Below, in pieces: positions 55,981 through 63,375 of a stretch of DNA of 64,000 bases. The notes below the pieces were generated by a model. It did no database searches. It saw only the letters and a list, made by a program, of their open reading frames with translations, and had not been told where the DNA came from. The position numbers and the translations under genes were made by a program. Source of the DNA: Arthrobacter frigidicola (GTDB taxonomy: Bacteria > Actinomycetota > Actinomycetes > Actinomycetales > Micrococcaceae); assembly GCA_003602285.1 (NCBI GenBank), contig QZVU01000005.1, positions 1-64,000 of the forward strand. The letters run 5' to 3'. Position 1 is the stretch's first letter; every line of letters starts with the position of its first letter.

Positions 55981-56064
55981 GCGCGGGTGGCGGAATGGCA
56001 GACGCGCTAGCTTGAGGTGCTAGTCCTCTTATTGAGGGTGGGGGTTCAAGTCCCCCTCCGCGCA
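55981..56064 (+). tRNA. tRNA-Leu (anticodon GAG)
   Basis: 84 nt class II tRNA. The acceptor strands are GCGCGGG and TCCGCGC with discriminator A. The anticodon arm is CTAGC-TTGAGGT-GCTAG (anticodon GAG), followed by a long variable arm and the T arm GGGGG-TTCAAGT-CCCCC. CCA is not encoded. A -10-like TAGAGT lies at 55930-55935. An intrinsic terminator follows at 56071. Confidence 0.95.
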
Positions 56065-56070
56065 CAGTGA

Positions 56071-56106
56071 AGGCCCCGGTCAGAGAGATCTGACCGGGGC
56101 CTTTTT
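56071..56106 (+). terminator. Intrinsic terminator after tRNA-Leu
   Basis: A perfect 14-bp stem (56071-56084 with 56089-56102) closes a GAGA loop and runs into TTTTT. Confidence 0.93.
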
Positions 56107-56240
56107 GTTGCTGTTCTCCCGGGCGATTTTCTGGGTTGTGGTGGACTCCCAATTGCCGGGCGTTCCCTTCCCCGTCGGACATCTTCGACCCTGCCGGTCC
56201 TCCCCCGACCGGTCGTTTCTTTCCCCACCTCCGGACACTT

Positions 56241-56453
56241 TCAAGCACCTCCTGACACCTTCAAGCATTGGAACGCCACGGCGGTGTATACGAACCGATG
56301 GCAAGTTCGCTCCACCTGACGCGAAGCCTGCCGCGGCTCATGGGAGGTTTGCTCCATCTGGCGTGAGGTCTGTCCCACCTCATGGGAGGCCTGATCCAGC
56401 TGATGGCCGCACTGGTGGAAATCATGCCGGACCAGCATTGATCGGCGCCGCAT
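56241..56453 (-). CDS. Candidate ORF with a five-fold heptad repeat
   Basis: 70 aa. Residues 17-51 are five 7-residue units: HQLDQAS, HEVGQTS, RQMEQTS, HEPRQAS and RQVERTC, from a degenerate 21-bp tandem repeat. No ribosome binding site or leaderless -10 precedes the ATG at 56453. The tail FQCLKVSGGA lies on a 14-bp direct repeat (56234-56247 and 56254-56267). It may be a real coiled-coil-like peptide, a gene remnant or a non-coding repeat. It lies between tRNA-Leu and the DUF222-HNH gene. Confidence 0.35.
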   Translation of the reverse strand: MRRRSMLVRHDFHQCGHQLDQASHEVGQTSRQMEQTSHEPRQASRQVERTCHRFVYTAVAFQCLKVSGGA

Positions 56454-56492
56454 CGATGAGTAGTTGGCGCACGGAGGCGCAACGCTTCCCGC

Positions 56493-57962
56493 TCAGCCGG
56501 GGACGGGTTCGGGCTGGGTCTGGTAGGTGCGGCCGGCTGGGGAGGTGGCGGTGATGATTCCGGGTGAGGGTTGGTCGTAGTGCCAGAGGCCCTGGCTTTT
56601 GAGCATGTGGTGTCTTCGGCACAGGTGGGCGAGGTTGTTGTGGGCGGTGGTGCCGGCCCGGGACCAGGGGATGGTGTGGTCGAGTTCGGCGGCGGCCGCG
56701 GAGCGGTTGCAGCCGGGGTGGCGGCAGGTGCGGTCCCGCACGCGCAGCCACTTCTTCAGGTCCGCCGGCACCGTGTAGGTGTCCCGGCCGACGCTGAGCA
56801 CGGCCCCGGTTTCGGGGTGGGTGAGCAGCCGGGTGAAGGAGGGGGCGTGGGCGGCCAGCCGGCGGGCCAGGTCGGGGTCGATGGGCCCGTAGCCTTCGAG
56901 CTCGCCGGGGGCGTCATCGACGTCCAGCAGGGTCAGCACCGGGACGGTGACGTGCACCTGGGCCTGGATCCCGTTCCAGCCCGCACCCGCCCCGCCCGCA
57001 CCCGCCCCGCCCGTATCCCGGCCGGCCGCCCCGGCCGCCCCGGCCGCTCCGGCCGTACCCTGGCCGGCCGTAGCCGCCCCGCCGCGGCTGGCGCCGACGG
57101 CAGCCGCACCGGCGGGGAGGGTTGCGGTGCCGGTGCCGGTGCCGGTGATGGTGCCGGTGATGCCGGGGTCGGGGCAGGTGTGGGTGAGCAGGTCGGTGAG
57201 GGTGTCGGTGCGCAGCTGGGCCAGGGTGCGGGTCTCCTCGGGGCACTGCAGGGCCCGGGAGAGGCGGGTCAGGCGCCCGTCGATGGCCACGGCCTTCTCG
57301 GCCGGCAGGTACACGTTCAGCCAGGCCATGCCGTCGTCGTCGGGGTGGAAATCCACCCGCCGGTTCTTGCGGGCTGACCGGGTCCGGTCGGTGAGGGCCT
57401 CGGGGTGCAGTTGCGCGCGCAGCCGGCGGGCCCGGTAGGCCAGCTTCGCCGCGGTGGTGTCCCGGGCGGCGGGCAGGAGTTGCTGTTCGAAGTAGGGCAG
57501 GGCGAAGCCGGGCAGGCCGGCGCATTCCTCGATGAGGGTCACCGCGTGCCGCCAGGAGATGGCCCCGGACTCCAGGGCGTCCAGGGTTCCCGGCAGCTGC
57601 CCGGTGAGCACGAAGGCGTGCTGGATCAGGGTGCCGGCGGTGCGTTCGGGGATCCGCAGGGCGCAGGCGACCTCCGAGGCGGCCAGGGTGTCCGTCAGGG
57701 ACCCGGGGCGCATCCCGCGCTGCTCGAGGTGTTCCTCCGTGAGGACCCGGACCCGCTCGGTGAACCTGGCGCTCTGGGCATCGGCCCAGCTCTTCAGCCG
57801 CGCCAGCGCCTCCAGCCCGCCGATGGCCTCCTCAAGGCCGGCCGTTTCCGCCGGTCCCCCGGTCAGGAACCCGGCACCGAGGACCTGCGCGGCGGCCTCC
57901 AGCCACCCGGGGTCCTGCGCCGTGGGATCCACCCCCGAATCCGGGGTTCCTGCCCTGTCCAT
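56493..57962 (-). CDS. DUF222 / HNH endonuclease (13E12 repeat family)
   Basis: 489 aa. A DUF222 domain covers residues 30-360, and a C-terminal HNH nuclease domain carries CRHPGCNRSAAAAELDHTIPWSRAG and HNLAHLCRRHH (zinc cysteines and catalytic His). A Gly/Ala-rich low-complexity stretch of about 45 residues interrupts DUF222 (near 57000-57130). The family occurs in many copies in actinobacteria and is suspected to be mobile or nuclease-related. The start is leaderless (CATTCT 6 nt upstream), with a dyad over that -10. Confidence 0.92.
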   Translation of the reverse strand: MDRAGTPDSGVDPTAQDPGWLEAAAQVLGAGFLTGGPAETAGLEEAIGGLEALARLKSWADAQSARFTERVRVLTEEHLEQRGMRPGSLTDTLAASEVACALRIPERTAGTLIQHAFVLTGQLPGTLDALESGAISWRHAVTLIEECAGLPGFALPYFEQQLLPAARDTTAAKLAYRARRLRAQLHPEALTDRTRSARKNRRVDFHPDDDGMAWLNVYLPAEKAVAIDGRLTRLSRALQCPEETRTLAQLRTDTLTDLLTHTCPDPGITGTITGTGTGTATLPAGAAAVGASRGGAATAGQGTAGAAGAAGAAGRDTGGAGAGGAGAGWNGIQAQVHVTVPVLTLLDVDDAPGELEGYGPIDPDLARRLAAHAPSFTRLLTHPETGAVLSVGRDTYTVPADLKKWLRVRDRTCRHPGCNRSAAAAELDHTIPWSRAGTTAHNNLAHLCRRHHMLKSQGLWHYDQPSPGIITATSPAGRTYQTQPEPVPG

Positions 57963-57967
57963 AACCC

Positions 57968-57995
57968 AAGAATGTCATCTCCCGCCGACATTCTT
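57968..57995. promoter_or_regulatory. Dyad over the -10 of the DUF222-HNH gene
   Basis: AAGAATGTC (57968-57976) and GACATTCTT (57987-57995) form a perfect 9-bp inverted repeat with a 10-nt spacer. The first arm contains CATTCT on the minus strand, 6 nt before the ATG, so a bound protein would block the start. Confidence 0.5.
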
Positions 57996-58262
57996 CGGCC
58001 GGAAAACCAGCAGGATGACCACCCGGGAAACCAGTCGAACCGCCCTACTTCACGGTGGCACAACTGGCCCGCACATCAGCAGGGAAGCCAGCCCGTAAAC
58101 ATGGCGCCTACACAACCGGGCTGAGAACCCGCCGGAAAACCAGCCCGCGGGAGCCAGAGTGTGCCAGCGACGGACGACCGGCCCGGTAGGCGGTCATCAC
58201 CACTCGGAGGGTGCCGTGTGGCCATGGACGGTGGCGTCACTGCTCCCGGTTAGGCTGGGAAT
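57996..58262. other. Intergenic region with short repeats
   Basis: The rest of the gap between the DUF222-HNH gene and the next plus-strand gene holds a perfect 13-bp direct repeat, CCGGAAAACCAGC, at 57999-58011 and 58132-58144, and two weaker copies between. TAGGCT at 58251 is the promoter element of the next gene. No other gene is seen. Confidence 0.4.
58251..58256 (+). promoter_or_regulatory. -10 element of a leaderless start
   Basis: TAGGCT lies 6 nt before the ATG at 58263. Confidence 0.5.
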
Positions 58263-58682
58263 ATGCTGCCGTCCGCTACGACCCCGCCCGATCCCGTTCG
58301 GGTCGACATCATCTCCAACGGCACACCCTGGTGGGAGGTGGTCAGCTCGTTCGGGCCCCTGGCCATCCTTCTGACGGCGGTCATCACCGGAGTGTTCGCG
58401 TGGCGGAACGTCCGGGACCGCCGGGAGGCGGACCAGCGCTCCCAGTGGTGGGCGCGGGCTGAATGGGCGCTTGATGCAGCAATGTCCGAGGACCCGCCGC
58501 GCCAGGAGATCGGGCTGGGCGTCCTGGACAGCCTCGCCGCCAGCGACCTCGCCGGTCCCGAGGAGGTCGCGATCCTCGAGGTCGCCTGGGCGCGGTTCCT
58601 CCCGTCGGAAGTGGACGGAGTTGACGGAGTGGGAGAGAATGGAGCAGCAGTGGAACCGATCGTGGAGGAGGCAGGGCAATGA
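58263..58682 (+). CDS. Single-span membrane protein of unknown function
   Basis: 139 aa. One transmembrane helix at residues 29-46 (FGPLAILLTAVITGVFAW) is followed by a basic stop-transfer and a soluble domain with WWARAEWALDAAMSEDPPRQEIGLGVLDSL. It is coupled to the next small gene through an ATGA overlap. Similar proteins occur in actinobacteria, but I know no function. Confidence 0.75.
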   Translation: MLPSATTPPDPVRVDIISNGTPWWEVVSSFGPLAILLTAVITGVFAWRNVRDRREADQRSQWWARAEWALDAAMSEDPPRQEIGLGVLDSLAASDLAGPEEVAILEVAWARFLPSEVDGVDGVGENGAAVEPIVEEAGQ

Positions 58683-58858
58683 GCGCAACCGCAAGCCGCA
58701 ATGTGAACGCGGGACGCCGTCAGGCCGCCGACCACCCCGCCCAGGGCGACGAGCAGCGGGTCCGGATTCGTGCCGCGCGCCTGCGGCTAACCACCGACCG
58801 CAAGCTGGGCAAGGAAACGCCCTCCTGGGTGAAGCAGCTGGCCAAAAAGCCGCTGTAG
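58679..58858 (+). CDS. Small basic protein coupled to the membrane gene
   Basis: 59 aa. The ATG at 58679 overlaps the upstream stop (ATGA) and has GGAGGAGGCAGGG in front, a strong ribosome binding site. The product is rich in Arg and Lys (RVRIRAARLRLTTDRKLGKE, ending WVKQLAKKPL). The tight coupling supports a real gene whose product may act with the membrane protein. No family is recognised. Confidence 0.65.
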   Translation: MSATASRNVNAGRRQAADHPAQGDEQRVRIRAARLRLTTDRKLGKETPSWVKQLAKKPL

Positions 58859-58898
58859 GACGCACCCCCGGGCGAACCGGGCAGCACGTCGGCTGTGC

Positions 58899-58904
58899 TT
58901 GGAT
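58899..58904 (+). promoter_or_regulatory. -10-like element of a leaderless start (GNAT)
   Basis: TTGGAT lies 6 nt before the ATG at 58911. The second base deviates from TANNNT. Confidence 0.35.
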
Positions 58905-58910
58905 GATTCC

Positions 58911-59501
58911 ATGGCCTTCAAACCCCTGACGCTCACCGGTTCCCGGGTTGTCCTCGAACCCCTCGCCCACCGCCATTACCAGGGGCTGGTCGATGCCGTC
59001 CGTGACGGTGAGCTGTGGAAGCTCTGGTACACGAGCATTCCCTCCCCCGAAGGCATGGCGGAGGAAATCGACCGCCGGCTTGCACGTCAGGCGGAAGGAG
59101 AAATGCTTCCTTTCGCGACCTTGGACGCGCGGACCGGCGAGGTGCTGGGGATGACAACTTTTTGCGACATCGACAGGGCGACGCCGCGCGTGGAGATCGG
59201 CTACACCTGGAACCGGCTGTCGACCCAGCGGACCGGGACCAACGCCGAAAGCAAGCTCCTGCTGCTGACCCACGCCTTCGAGACCGAGGGCTGCGCCTCC
59301 GTGACCTTCACGACCCACTGGCACAACCTCCAGTCGCGGGAGGCCATCGCCCGGCTGGGTGCCCGCCAGGACGGCGTACTCCGGGCTCACAGCCGGATGG
59401 CCGACGGCACCCTGCGGGACACCGTTGTCTTCTCGATCACCGCCCCCGAGTGGCCGGCGGTTGCCTCCGGCCTCCGGTACCGCCTCGAGCAGGCCCGCTG
59501 A
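58911..59501 (+). CDS. GNAT acetyltransferase (RimJ/RimL-like)
   Basis: 196 aa from the ATG at 58911 (an upstream Met at 58899 is less likely). The RimJ-like text is present: SRVVLEPLAHRHYQGL, VEIGYTWNRLSTQRTGTNAESKLLLLTHAFE and NLQSREAIARLGARQDGVLRAH. It probably transfers acetyl to an N-terminus or a small amine. The substrate is unknown. It stands alone. Confidence 0.85.
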   Translation: MAFKPLTLTGSRVVLEPLAHRHYQGLVDAVRDGELWKLWYTSIPSPEGMAEEIDRRLARQAEGEMLPFATLDARTGEVLGMTTFCDIDRATPRVEIGYTWNRLSTQRTGTNAESKLLLLTHAFETEGCASVTFTTHWHNLQSREAIARLGARQDGVLRAHSRMADGTLRDTVVFSITAPEWPAVASGLRYRLEQAR

Positions 59502-59576
59502 GCACCCCGGACCGGACGGCGGTCCACGGGCCCGCGCGTCGCACCCGCTCCTAGGGCAGTCGTCTTGGCGCCGCCG

Positions 59577-60119
59577 TCAGTCGAAGGCGGCGGCCACCAC
59601 GAAGCTGAACACCGGACGCGGATCGGTTTCGTCGTGCCGGGCGATGCGGTGCAGCAGGAGACCCTCGAAGCAGGCCATCACCGCTGCGGCGGAGGTACGT
59701 GGGTCCCGCGCGCCCAGCCCCACTAGGGCCGGCAGCAGAGCGAACTCCATGGCGGCCCGGCCCCGCACGACGGCGTCCCGGATGGCGGGATTGTGGCCCG
59801 CTTCCATGAACAGGGCCAGACGTGCCGCCGTCAGGGTCCGGTTGGTGCCGCTCGTCTGCTCGAACAGGAGGCAGAGCCCGTCGACGAATTCGGCCGTGGA
59901 GCCCGGAGAGAACTGTGGGCCGTAGGCATCGAGTTCCCTCTCGACGATGCGGTCCACGACGCCCGCCAGCAGCGCTTGGCGGGTCCGGAAATAGTTGGAG
60001 GTCGATCCCCGAGGCAGCCCCGCCCGTTCATCGACCCGGGCATGCGTCAGCGCGCGCAGTCCGGAGGAACCCAGGAGGTCGACTGCAGCGTCGAGGGCAC
60101 GGAAACGGATGGGTTGCAT
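59577..60119 (-). CDS. TetR-family transcriptional regulator
   Basis: 180 aa. The HTH at residues 8-50 reads ALDAAVDLLGSSGLRALTHA and LPRGSTSNYFRTRQALLAGV. The C-terminal helical domain resembles TetR_C_6-type members. It is divergent from a DUF2231-like gene across 52 bp that hold two matching operators, one directly over its own -10. It probably represses both. Confidence 0.87.
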   Translation of the reverse strand: MQPIRFRALDAAVDLLGSSGLRALTHARVDERAGLPRGSTSNYFRTRQALLAGVVDRIVERELDAYGPQFSPGSTAEFVDGLCLLFEQTSGTNRTLTAARLALFMEAGHNPAIRDAVVRGRAAMEFALLPALVGLGARDPRTSAAAVMACFEGLLLHRIARHDETDPRPVFSFVVAAAFD

Positions 60120-60123
60120 AACC

Positions 60124-60161
60124 CACTATAAACATAGTGACTTTTCACTATGAACGTAGTA
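60124..60161. promoter_or_regulatory. Paired TetR operators
   Basis: CACTATAAACATAGTG (60124-60139, a perfect 6-4-6 dyad) and CACTATGAACGTAGTA (60146-60161) have centres 22 bp apart. The first covers the tetR -10 (TATAGT), and the second reaches the -10 (TAACCT) of the divergent gene. Confidence 0.68.
60125..60130 (-). promoter_or_regulatory. -10 element of a leaderless start (tetR)
   Basis: TATAGT on the minus strand lies 5 nt before the ATG at 60119, inside the first operator. Confidence 0.5.
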
Positions 60162-60165
60162 ACCT
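60160..60165 (+). promoter_or_regulatory. -10 element of a leaderless start (DUF2231-like gene)
   Basis: TAACCT lies 6 nt before the ATG at 60172 and touches the second operator. It accounts for the missing ribosome binding site. Confidence 0.45.
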
Positions 60166-60171
60166 GCTTCC

Positions 60172-60756
60172 ATGTCATCCGATGCGATGCATCTACCCCA
60201 GCCGGACTCATTCAACGCTGGCGGCCCGGAGGCGTCGAACTCCGGACTGTACCCCCGGCTTCTCGGGGCGCTTGAGCAAGCAGGCGGCCTCGACCGGTAC
60301 GTCGACGCCGCAGCCCCCGCAGCCCAGCGCCTCCTCGTCCGCGAGCGCGCACGCCGGCTCTTCCACGGCGACACCACGGGCATACCCCTGCACGTCATCG
60401 TGAAGGATCTTCCGTTCGGCGCATGGTTCATGGCGCAGTTCCTCGACCTATTTCCCGATCCCGGCTCACGGCAGGCAGCCACCCGGCTGGTAGCGCCCGG
60501 GCTCGCCTCCTCCGGGGCGGCGGGGATCACCGGCTGGGCTGAGTGGGCAATGGCCGACCGGCCCACCCGCCGGGTGGGAATTGTGCACGCGGCAGCCAAC
60601 GGCATGGCCGTTCTCGTCTTTTCCGGCTCCTGGTGTGCGCGTATACGGGGCAGGCATGACCTCGGCGTGGGCCTGGGCCGCGTTGGTGGAGCGCTCCTGG
60701 TGATCGGCGGCTTCCTCGGCGGCCATATGGGCCGGGGCCGGGCGGCTCGCCCATAG
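60172..60756 (+). CDS. DUF2231-like membrane protein
   Basis: 194 aa. A soluble N-terminal 65 residues is followed by a DUF2231-type bundle of about four transmembrane helices: PFGAWFMAQFLDLF, ASSGAAGITGWAEWA, GIVHAAANGMAVLVF and GRVGGALLVIGGFLGGHM. DUF2231 proteins are often linked to redox or heme functions, but this is not established here. It is divergent from its presumed TetR regulator. Confidence 0.77.
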   Translation: MSSDAMHLPQPDSFNAGGPEASNSGLYPRLLGALEQAGGLDRYVDAAAPAAQRLLVRERARRLFHGDTTGIPLHVIVKDLPFGAWFMAQFLDLFPDPGSRQAATRLVAPGLASSGAAGITGWAEWAMADRPTRRVGIVHAAANGMAVLVFSGSWCARIRGRHDLGVGLGRVGGALLVIGGFLGGHMGRGRAARP

Positions 60757-60827
60757 CGTCTAGTCCCGGGAGGGCGTGGACCCCGGCCGGAGCCGTGCAC
60801 CTCCCACTGTCTGACGTGTGCTGCCCA

Positions 60828-60833
60828 TAGGAT
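60828..60833 (+). promoter_or_regulatory. -10 element of a leaderless start (GNAT)
   Basis: TAGGAT lies 6 nt before the ATG at 60840. Confidence 0.5.
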
Positions 60834-60839
60834 CCGTCC

Positions 60840-61379
60840 ATGGACATCACCTTGAGGGCCATGGGTTCCGCCGATGCCGACGCCGTGGTGGAGTTCCTTG
60901 CCTCCAACACCTTCCATTTCCACGTTGCGACCTCCTCCACGCCCGGCAGTCTCCGCCCCGGTGTGCAGGCGGGCCGTTTCTGGAACGAGGAAAGCCAGGG
61001 TTACTGGATTGACGATGCCGGACACTGCATCGGCATGGCCGTCCTCCATGACCTAGGCGATGACACTCCGATGTTCGACCTGCGCCTGGGCGACTCGCAC
61101 CGGGGACGGGGTGCGGGAACCGCAGCCCTGCGGGCGCTGTGCGCGCTCGTGTTCACCTCAATGCCGGACGTCGTCCGCTTTGAGGGCCAGACGCGCGAGG
61201 ACAACATCGCCATGCGCAGGACCTTCCTCCGGGCCGGATTTCTGAAGGAGGCGCACTACCGTCTGGGGTGGCCGACCGCCGATGGAGGGAGGCTGGCTTC
61301 AGTGGCGTATTCGATCCTCCGGCAGGACTGGGATTCAAACACCGTGACGCCGCTCGACTGGGATGACCTCCCCGACTGA
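60840..61379 (+). CDS. GNAT acetyltransferase
   Basis: 179 aa. The acetyl-CoA loop GDSHRGRGAGTAALRALC is clear, and VRFEGQTREDNIAMRRTFLRAGFLKEAHYRL is typical of motif B. The substrate is unknown. It starts leaderless and is convergent with the APH-fold gene. Confidence 0.87.
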   Translation: MDITLRAMGSADADAVVEFLASNTFHFHVATSSTPGSLRPGVQAGRFWNEESQGYWIDDAGHCIGMAVLHDLGDDTPMFDLRLGDSHRGRGAGTAALRALCALVFTSMPDVVRFEGQTREDNIAMRRTFLRAGFLKEAHYRLGWPTADGGRLASVAYSILRQDWDSNTVTPLDWDDLPD

Positions 61380-61399
61380 ACCAACGCCGTCGGCCGGCT

Positions 61400-62347
61400 T
61401 CAGCTGCGTGCGGCAAGCCTCTCACGGAGCCAGCCGAGGACGGCATCCCCCTGCTGCCGCTGGAAGGCCCGTAGCGTGGGCAGTCCAGCCGGCGGTGGCT
61501 GGCGGGCGGCGTCGGTGAAGTAGCCCCCGAATCCCGACAGGACGCCGTCGATGCTCTCCGGAGCCACGCCGTCGAAGATCGGATGGCTCAGAAGGAGGGG
61601 TTCAACCTCAAACACCGAATCGAAGACCCTTGTATTGATCAGGACGCTCACCGCGTCGAACCACCCGGCGCCGACGCACGCCCACGGCCAGTCGATCAGT
61701 ACCGCGGCGTTGGCCGGAGTGATCAGGATGTTGTCGGCCCGAAGATCGGTGTGTACCAGGCACTCTCCCCGGAGGTCCTCCACTCCGCGTGCCGCCAGCC
61801 GTTCGAGCACCTGAACGTTCTCCATGACCCAGTCTGCGGCGTCATGTGGCGGATTGGCCCGCACCCGCTCCCAGCCTGCGAACTCGGGGCCGACCTCCGA
61901 AGCCAGGTCGGGAAGGTGGCCCAGCGCGGGGAGGACCGGTGTCCGCGCGACTGTCACCAGGGCGTCGAGGACCAACCCCACCTCGTCGGGCTGCCAGGGA
62001 AGGTGAGGGTGGCGTCCATCGACGTCGGTGAGCACGAGGGCAATCCATTCACCGTCGTCGAACGTTCCGATCAAGGACGCCGTGGGCAGGGTCCCGGGCA
62101 GGACGGCGGCGACAGCAGCTTCCCTCCGGTGGATCCCCGGTGAGGCGGCGTTCAGGGCCGGGCCCACCGCCTTGACGAACGCCCGCCGCCCGGTAGGGGT
62201 CACCACCCGGTCTGCGCTGCCGGGCGAGAATCCTCCCTGCTGGCCGGCGAACTCGGCCACGGGCTCCCCAAGGACTCCTTCGACGCCGGCCCGGACGTGC
62301 GGGGGCAGGTCGTTCCAGCCGATCCGCGGGCTCCACTGTGGCCGCAT
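61400..62347 (-). CDS. Aminoglycoside phosphotransferase (APH)-fold protein
   Basis: 315 aa from the ATG at 62347, chosen because CATAAT ends 7 nt upstream; a Met at 62356 overlaps that element. The catalytic loop CLVHTDLRADNILIT and the metal site VLIDWPWACVG are present. The family covers aminoglycoside and macrolide kinases and many small-molecule kinases. No substrate assignment is possible. It is divergent from the next gene. Confidence 0.85.
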   Translation of the reverse strand: MRPQWSPRIGWNDLPPHVRAGVEGVLGEPVAEFAGQQGGFSPGSADRVVTPTGRRAFVKAVGPALNAASPGIHRREAAVAAVLPGTLPTASLIGTFDDGEWIALVLTDVDGRHPHLPWQPDEVGLVLDALVTVARTPVLPALGHLPDLASEVGPEFAGWERVRANPPHDAADWVMENVQVLERLAARGVEDLRGECLVHTDLRADNILITPANAAVLIDWPWACVGAGWFDAVSVLINTRVFDSVFEVEPLLLSHPIFDGVAPESIDGVLSGFGGYFTDAARQPPPAGLPTLRAFQRQQGDAVLGWLRERLAARS

Positions 62348-62354
62348 GCGCCTC

Positions 62355-62360
62355 ATTATG
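62355..62360 (-). promoter_or_regulatory. -10 element of a leaderless start (APH-fold gene)
   Basis: CATAAT on the minus strand lies 7 nt before the ATG at 62347. Confidence 0.45.
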
Positions 62361-62426
62361 CCTGTCGGTTCTCCACCGGTACGTCATTAGGAGTGCGGCA
62401 TCCTCGAGAGCCCACCGGAAGGGGGC

Positions 62427-62432
62427 TAGGTT
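62427..62432 (+). promoter_or_regulatory. -10 element of a leaderless start
   Basis: TAGGTT lies 6 nt before the ATG at 62439 and decides that start over the GTG at 62433. Confidence 0.5.
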
Positions 62433-62438
62433 GTGCTG

Positions 62439-63092
62439 ATGGGGTTTGGAGCGGAGGCGTTCTACATCAACGGACGGCGGAGCGGTGCGTTGGTGCGCGA
62501 AACCGGAGGCGGCGCGCTCCGGACCACGGTCGCGTTTCTGCTTCCGGACGGACACCTTGTCCACCTAACCCAGGAGACCCAGTATGAAGGCGACGTCCTC
62601 GGCTGGACCTCGTACCGCTATGTGGACTCCGGCTCCGACGTCGACATCACCGGATTCCCCGCGGACCACGCAGAAAGGGCAGGCCCCCGTCCGGTTCCCA
62701 GCTACGCGGCGCATCTGCTCCTGGTGCAGGCACTTCGGGCCGGGAAGGATCGGGTAGCGTTCAGCCAGTTCATTGAGGACGGGGACGGGAGAGCCCTCGG
62801 CGCGGTCTTCGCCGTGCGGGGGCGGGAAACAGTCGACACTCCATGGGGCCGCCACGAGGCACTGAAGGTCCTGCTGGAGGTGGAGGGCGAGCGGCGGAAC
62901 ACGTTCTGGTGGGACGGGGAAACGGTCGTCAGGACTGACTGGCAGGGAGGCATTTCCTATGCGGCCCGCAATCTGCCCCTGCTCCTCAGCGGGCTCGATC
63001 CGAGGGTGCGGTCAGCTCTGAACCCCGTACTGCCTCCACCGGCACGGTCGGACCGCCGGACTGGCAGCGGCGGAGCGGGTGCACTGGGCTGA
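62439..63092 (+). CDS. Protein of unknown function
   Basis: 217 aa from the leaderless ATG at 62439. The sequence alternates short beta strands (AEAFYINGRRSG, LRTTVAFLLPDG, DRVAFSQFIEDGDG, EALKVLLEVEGER, NTFWWDGETVVRTDW), suggesting a beta-rich barrel or lipocalin-like fold. No signal peptide and no catalytic motif is evident. I do not recognise the family. Confidence 0.7.
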   Translation: MGFGAEAFYINGRRSGALVRETGGGALRTTVAFLLPDGHLVHLTQETQYEGDVLGWTSYRYVDSGSDVDITGFPADHAERAGPRPVPSYAAHLLLVQALRAGKDRVAFSQFIEDGDGRALGAVFAVRGRETVDTPWGRHEALKVLLEVEGERRNTFWWDGETVVRTDWQGGISYAARNLPLLLSGLDPRVRSALNPVLPPPARSDRRTGSGGAGALG

Positions 63093-63098
63093 TGCCGG

Positions 63099-63374
63099 TC
63101 AGTGAGCAGGTGCCAGGGAATCCTGAGCAGGAAGGGCAGCGATAGCCTCGACCTCCACCAGCTGCTCCGGGTATCCAAGCACCGCGACGCCCAGGAGCGT
63201 GCTCGGCACGTCCTGGTCCCCCATCCTTGCCCGAACAACGTTCCAGACCTCGGTCAGGTCCTTCCGGTCACTCGATGCCACGAAGACAGTGGTTCTGATG
63301 AGATGGGAGAAGTCGGCGCCGCCGCCGGTGAGCGCGTGGAGAAGCCCTGCGGCACGGCCGGACTCCTCCCCCAC
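63099..63374 (-). pseudogene. 5'-truncated RidA-family gene
   Basis: 91 aa from a GTG at 63374. The sequence from AAGLLHALTGGGADFSHLIRT to LVEVEAIAAL matches only the last 75 or so residues of RidA/YjgF proteins (about 125-130 aa). The first third is missing, and the text upstream in the same frame is unrelated. The conserved Arg of active RidA is not seen (VPSTLLGVAVL), as in some Rid subfamilies. It starts 1 bp after the ZIP transporter stop. A short but translated protein cannot be excluded. Confidence 0.55.
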
Positions 63375-63375
63375 C

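Noticed and set aside
56190-56225. CCGGTC-N7-GACCGG hairpin before a T-rich stretch
   Set aside because: The stem is only 6 bp, and a strong terminator for tRNA-Leu already lies at 56071-56106.
56950-57180. GC-rich tandem repeats in the DUF222-HNH gene as a possible CRISPR or mobile repeat
   Set aside because: The units are short Gly/Ala codon repeats within one reading frame, with no spacer pattern.
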